Origin: an uncultured Pseudomonadota bacterium
Lineage (GTDB): Bacteria; Myxococcota_A; UBA796; GCA-2862545
DNA: 44,263 bases
Assembly: GCA_903861005.1 (NCBI GenBank)
Contig: CAIOSP010000091.1
Coordinates: 34,437 to 78,699, forward strand
Direction of reading: 5' to 3'
The notes under the pieces were generated by a model. It saw only the letters and a list, made by a program, of their open reading frames with translations. It was not told the DNA's origin and did not search any database. Of the stretch, positions 41,241 through 44,263 are shown one piece after another. Both the position numbers and the translations under genes were made by a program. Positions within the stretch are counted from its first letter, which is position 1, and every line of letters begins with the position of its first letter.

Positions 41241-43013
41241 ATGCACGATCACGACACCGAAGTCGTCACCACGAACCGTCATGTCCTCGCCTGGGTGGGT
41301 GAGATGGCCGAGCTGACCAAGCCGGATCGGATCGTGTGGTGTGACGGGTCCGAGTCCGAGCAACGGCGCCTCCAAGCGCTCGGTGAGGCCGAAGGCTGGC
41401 TCCGCGCCCTCAACCCTAAGAAGCTCCCTGGCTGCTTCGCGGCGCGCTCCAACCCCAACGACGTCGCGCGCGTCGAGCACCTGACCTTCATCTGCACGCC
41501 CACCAAGGAAGAGGCCGGCCCCACCAACAATTGGATGGCCCCGGACCAGGCGTACGCCAAGCTGCGCGCGCTCTACGACGGCGCCATGGCCGGCCGCACC
41601 ATGTACGTGGTGCCCTACCTGATGGGTCCCCCGGGCAGCCCGCTCGCCAAGGTCGGCATCGAGCTGACGGACAGCCCCTACGTCGTCCTCAACATGCGCA
41701 TCATGGCCCGCATGGGTCAGGTCGCCATGGACCAGCTCGGCGACGGTGACGGCTTCAACCGCGGCCTGCACTCCATGTCGGACCTGTCGGCGGAGCGGCG
41801 CTTCATCTGCCACTTCCCTCAGGACAACACCATCTGGTCCATCGGGTCGAACTACGGTGGCAACGTCCTGCTCGGCAAGAAGTGCCTCGCGCTGCGCATC
41901 GGCAGCTACCTGGCCCGCCAGGAGGGCTGGTTCGCCGAGCACATGCTCATCCTGGGTGCTGAGAGCCCCGAGGGTGAGACCACCTACGTCGCCGCCGCCT
42001 TCCCCAGCGCCTGCGGCAAGACCAACTTCGCCATGCTCATCCCGCCCGAGCGCTACAACGGCTGGAAGATCTGGACCGTCGGCGACGACATCGCCTGGAT
42101 GCGCGTCGGTGAGGACGGCCGCCTGTGGGCGGTCAACCCGGAGAATGGCTACTTCGGCGTCGCGCCGGGCACCAACTTCAATTCGAACGCCAACGCGATG
42201 AAGACTATCGCCAAGGACACCCTCTACACGAACGTCGCCGTGTCGGACGACGGGGACGTCTGGTGGGAGGGCCTGGACAACGAGCCGCCCGAGAACCTGA
42301 CCGACTGGCAGGGCCGCCCGTGGAAGAAGGGCTCGCCCGACAAGGCCGCCCACCCCAACAGCCGCTTCACCGCGCCGATGACGAACAACCCGTTCCTCTC
42401 GCCGTTCGTGAACGAGCCCCGCGGCGTGCCGATCAGCGCGATCATCTTCGGTGGCCGTCGCGCCACCACGGTCCCGCTCATCCTCGAGAGCTTCAACTGG
42501 ACCCACGGCGTCTACATGGGCGCCACGCTGGGCTCGGAGACCACCGCCGCCGCCACCGGCCAGGTCGGCATCGTGCGCCGCGACCCCATGGCCATGCTGC
42601 CCTTCTGTGGGTACAACATGGGCGATTACTTCGCTCACTGGCTGCGTATGCAGGGCGAGCTTCGCTTCCCGCCCAAGATCTTCATGTCGAACTGGTTCCG
42701 CAAGGACGAGTCCGGCAAGTTCCTCTGGCCCGGCTATGGCGAGAACATGCGCGTCCTCAAGTGGGTCATCGACCGCGCCCGCGGCCGGGCGACCCGTCGC
42801 GAGACCCCGCTCGGCTTCATCCCGCGCCTCTCGGACCTGGATCTGGTCGGCCTGGACGTCACGCCCGAGCAGGTCGAGCACGCCCTGCGCGTTGACCGTG
42901 ACGAGTGGCGCGCGGAGTTGGAGAGCGCCGGCACCTTCTTCGAGACGCTGGCGCCCCGGCTGCCCAAGGCACTCGAGATGCAGCGCCAGCTCCTGCTCGC
43001 CCAGCTGGGCTAG
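41241..43013 (+). CDS. pckG: Phosphoenolpyruvate carboxykinase (GTP)
   Basis: Converts oxaloacetate and GTP to PEP and CO2, feeding gluconeogenesis. 590 residues; FPSACGKTN gives C258 and the P-loop K260, the active-site Cys of the GTP-type. Other marks are GSPLAKVGIELTDS, GSNYGGNVLLGKKC, NPENGYFGVAPGTN and FGGRRATTVPL. The ATP-type has a different N-terminal half, so the assignment is firm. ATG 41241 with GGAG nine bases upstream. Confidence 0.97.
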   Translation: MHDHDTEVVTTNRHVLAWVGEMAELTKPDRIVWCDGSESEQRRLQALGEAEGWLRALNPKKLPGCFAARSNPNDVARVEHLTFICTPTKEEAGPTNNWMAPDQAYAKLRALYDGAMAGRTMYVVPYLMGPPGSPLAKVGIELTDSPYVVLNMRIMARMGQVAMDQLGDGDGFNRGLHSMSDLSAERRFICHFPQDNTIWSIGSNYGGNVLLGKKCLALRIGSYLARQEGWFAEHMLILGAESPEGETTYVAAAFPSACGKTNFAMLIPPERYNGWKIWTVGDDIAWMRVGEDGRLWAVNPENGYFGVAPGTNFNSNANAMKTIAKDTLYTNVAVSDDGDVWWEGLDNEPPENLTDWQGRPWKKGSPDKAAHPNSRFTAPMTNNPFLSPFVNEPRGVPISAIIFGGRRATTVPLILESFNWTHGVYMGATLGSETTAAATGQVGIVRRDPMAMLPFCGYNMGDYFAHWLRMQGELRFPPKIFMSNWFRKDESGKFLWPGYGENMRVLKWVIDRARGRATRRETPLGFIPRLSDLDLVGLDVTPEQVEHALRVDRDEWRAELESAGTFFETLAPRLPKALEMQRQLLLAQLG

Positions 43014-43039
43014 TCGCGCACCGCGCGCGGGCTCGCCGG

Positions 43040-43065
43040 GGCGCCAGGCTGGTTGCCGTGGCGCC
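43040..43065. terminator. Hairpin after pckG
   Basis: GGCGCCA (43040-43046) pairs with TGGCGCC (43059-43065) with a 12-base loop between the convergent ends of pckG and the coiled-coil gene. It can act on both strands. Confidence 0.6.
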
Positions 43066-43086
43066 TCACGCGTGGGCCCTGGCGCT

Positions 43087-43770
43087 TCAGTTCGCCTTGA
43101 GCCTCGCCAGCTTGCCTGCGAGCGCTGCGACGCGCGAGGACGCCTTGGCCTCTGCGCCCTCGGCCTTCGCGCTCTTGCCCGCGAGCTTGAGGAGGTCCTC
43201 CTCTGAGGCGGGCGGCACGGACGCGCGCGCGCTCGCCTCGCCGAGCAGAGCCTCCTGAGCCGCCAGCCGGGCCTTGGTCTGCGCCAGCTCGGCCTTGGCG
43301 ACCGTCGAGGCCAGCGACACCACCCGGGCCTTGTGCTTGGCCGCGTCCACGGCGCGCTCGGCGGCCGACACGCCGTTGCGCTCGGGGGCGTCCGCCGCGA
43401 CGGGCCCGGCCACGCGCTTGGCCTTCAGCAGCTTCTCGGCGGCCTTGAGCTTGAGCACGGCGGTCTTTACCTCGGCCTTGGCCACGCTGATCTCCTTGGC
43501 GCGGAGCTTGGCGTTGTCCTTGGCGGCGTCGACCGCCTGCTTGGCCTGCGACACGCTCTTCTCCAACCGATCCGCGTCCGCACGCAGCGCTGGATCCGGC
43601 GAGGGCGCGGCGACGGGCGCCTGTACCATAGAGGCCGGCGCTTCCACCGCCGCGGCGACAGGCTCGGTGACCGGAGCCGCGGCAGGCGCGGCCGCCTCGG
43701 GGGCCGTGGCGACGGGCGCGTCCTGGCCAAACGCCAGGCCGCTGATCAGCAAGAAGGGGAGGGCGAACAT
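43087..43770 (-). CDS. Secreted coiled-coil protein
   Basis: 227 residues: signal MFALPFLLISGLAFG, an Ala/Pro/Val linker, then a long Ala-Lys-Glu-rich coiled coil (DADRLEKSVSQAKQAVDAAKDN, AVLKLKAAEKLLKAK). Likely a periplasmic scaffold or rod; ATG 43770 has AGGAG nine bases upstream. No family recognised. Confidence 0.75.
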   Translation of the reverse strand: MFALPFLLISGLAFGQDAPVATAPEAAAPAAAPVTEPVAAAVEAPASMVQAPVAAPSPDPALRADADRLEKSVSQAKQAVDAAKDNAKLRAKEISVAKAEVKTAVLKLKAAEKLLKAKRVAGPVAADAPERNGVSAAERAVDAAKHKARVVSLASTVAKAELAQTKARLAAQEALLGEASARASVPPASEEDLLKLAGKSAKAEGAEAKASSRVAALAGKLARLKAN

Positions 43771-43980
43771 GGTCTCTCCTGACGAAGCGCACAGCGGCCT
43801 CGACTCCCACACCAAGTAGCGGGTGCCCTGCCGCAGGGCGATGTCGTACGCCTTTCGTCCTGGACGGCGTGCGCCGCGATCCAAGGGCGCCCAGGATCGG
43901 CTTTGGAAATTCTTACCCAGAAAAAATCTAGGTCCACCCTACGCCATGGCGGAGCAGGTCGAAATTCCGTGGACACGTGA

Positions 43981-44009
43981 TTGCGTGGGGTCGTCCTGCC
44001 CGTTAAATA
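43981..44009 (+). promoter_or_regulatory. Sigma70-type promoter of the putative rRNA operon
   Basis: TTGCGT (43981-43986), a 17-base spacer and TAAATA (44004-44009). A run of A (AAAAAA at about 43920) lies upstream, but too far to be a classical UP element. The 210 bases between the coiled-coil gene and this site hold one hairpin (43825-43839) and no supported gene. Confidence 0.55.
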
Positions 44010-44015
44010 CCTGGG

Positions 44016-44263
44016 GCCTTCGGAACGAAACCCGCCGAGCGAACCTCTGGGAAACAGAGGGGCGCCAAGCCGGTGAAGCCCAGTTGGCATCAGAACGGAA
44101 AGCCGGATCGCTCCGGTGCTGCCGTTCGGTCTTTGAAAAGCAATCAGTAAATGGCAAACCACGAAAGTGGTCGTAGTGGTAGAGATTGTCGTCGGCACGT
44201 CCGGCGGCGGTCTTGCGTAAATAGAGAGCCAATCGACCACAAGTCGAGCTCAAAGCAACTGGC
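44016..44263 (+). ncRNA. Probable rRNA operon leader, cut by the right edge
   Basis: Three hairpins in series: CCTCTG/CAGAGG (44044-44060), GCCAA/TTGGC (44064-44088) and GAACGG-CCGGA/TCCGG-CCGTTC (44093-44127). Immediately after the third comes GGTCTTTGAAAA (44128-44139), a boxA-like antitermination element as found before 16S genes; the third hairpin would be boxB. The end of the window reads CAAAGCAACTGGC, the kind of sequence that precedes the 16S start, so the 16S gene probably begins just outside. No rRNA body is inside the window. Confidence 0.6.

Noticed and set aside
44036-44120. c-di-GMP (GEMM) riboswitch
   Set aside because: GGGGCGCCAAGCC and AGCCGGATCG resemble GEMM segments, but the 5' GCANAGGGCAAACC block is missing and the loop is GGAAA, not a GNRA tetraloop. 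A boxB/boxA rRNA leader explains the region better.
1-44263. tRNA genes, insertion sequences or prophage parts
   Set aside because: I saw no cloverleaf-like sequence, transposase or integrase motif, or terminal inverted repeats; this is by eye only and a tRNA scan would settle it.

Overview
This is a GC-rich, gene-dense chromosomal window with no insertion sequences, CRISPR arrays or tRNAs that I can see. Several features point to a Myxococcota-type (former Deltaproteobacteria) host. Two secreted proteins end in a Cys-containing, Arg-rich MYXO-CTERM-like tail. There is a Hanks-type Ser/Thr kinase with a C-terminal domain resembling AgmX/PglI, a MopE-repeat/FG-GAP lipoprotein, an OmpA protein with thrombospondin-3 repeats, and many lipoproteins carrying a DDTDV-like acidic motif. 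That assignment is inference from gene content, not a marker-gene identification.

Layout. 1-2060: copper/heavy-metal P-type ATPase cut by the left edge. 2148-5557 (-): class I ribonucleotide reductase nrdA-nrdB, with two NrdR-box-like sites upstream and a 42-bp duplication of the nrdB tail downstream. 5877-7553: GT-C membrane glycosyltransferase. 7566-7883 (-): ArsR-type regulator, divergent from a type III glutamine synthetase (8053-10242). 10391-13452 (-): beta-propeller lipoprotein translationally coupled to a PMT-type glycosyltransferase. 13555-15402 (-): thiol dioxygenase fused to an FAD oxidoreductase, divergent from a split YeeE/YedE sulfur-compound transporter (15852-16714). 16755-19163 (-): four-lipoprotein operon with a complete PHM/DBH-like dicopper monooxygenase and two small CX4CH cytochrome-like lipoproteins; a His-containing lipoprotein diverges from it (19195-19797). 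19801-21395 (-): four-EF-hand calmodulin-like protein coupled to a serine hydrolase.

21532-24270: hotdog thioesterase, Pro/Gly repeat protein and a large glycosyltransferase; then DUF2461 and a secreted helical protein (-), PlsY and a secreted protein (+). 27171-28777 (-): DUF4398 lipoprotein coupled to OmpA/TSP3. 28873-30692: MYXO-CTERM protein coupled to a staphylococcal-nuclease-like lipoprotein. 30788-31900 (-): AlkC-type DNA glycosylase. 32005-35011: secreted protein and the MopE/FG-GAP lipoprotein. 35209-38599: Ser/Thr kinase and a paralogue of the 28873 protein. 38586-40141 (-): SDR dehydrogenase and DUF4097 lipoprotein. 40199-43013: unknown protein and GTP-type PEP carboxykinase. 43087-43770 (-): secreted coiled-coil protein. 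43981-44263: strong promoter, hairpins and a boxA-like element that look like an rRNA operon leader running off the right edge.

Most genes are core metabolism or cell-envelope functions. The parts least explained by known systems are the copper-monooxygenase/CX4CH lipoprotein operon (16755-19797), the CDO-FAD fusion beside a sulfur transporter (13555-16714), and the calmodulin-like/serine hydrolase pair (19801-21395). Translational coupling by GTGA, TTGA or TGATG overlaps recurs throughout and ties together several of these pairs.
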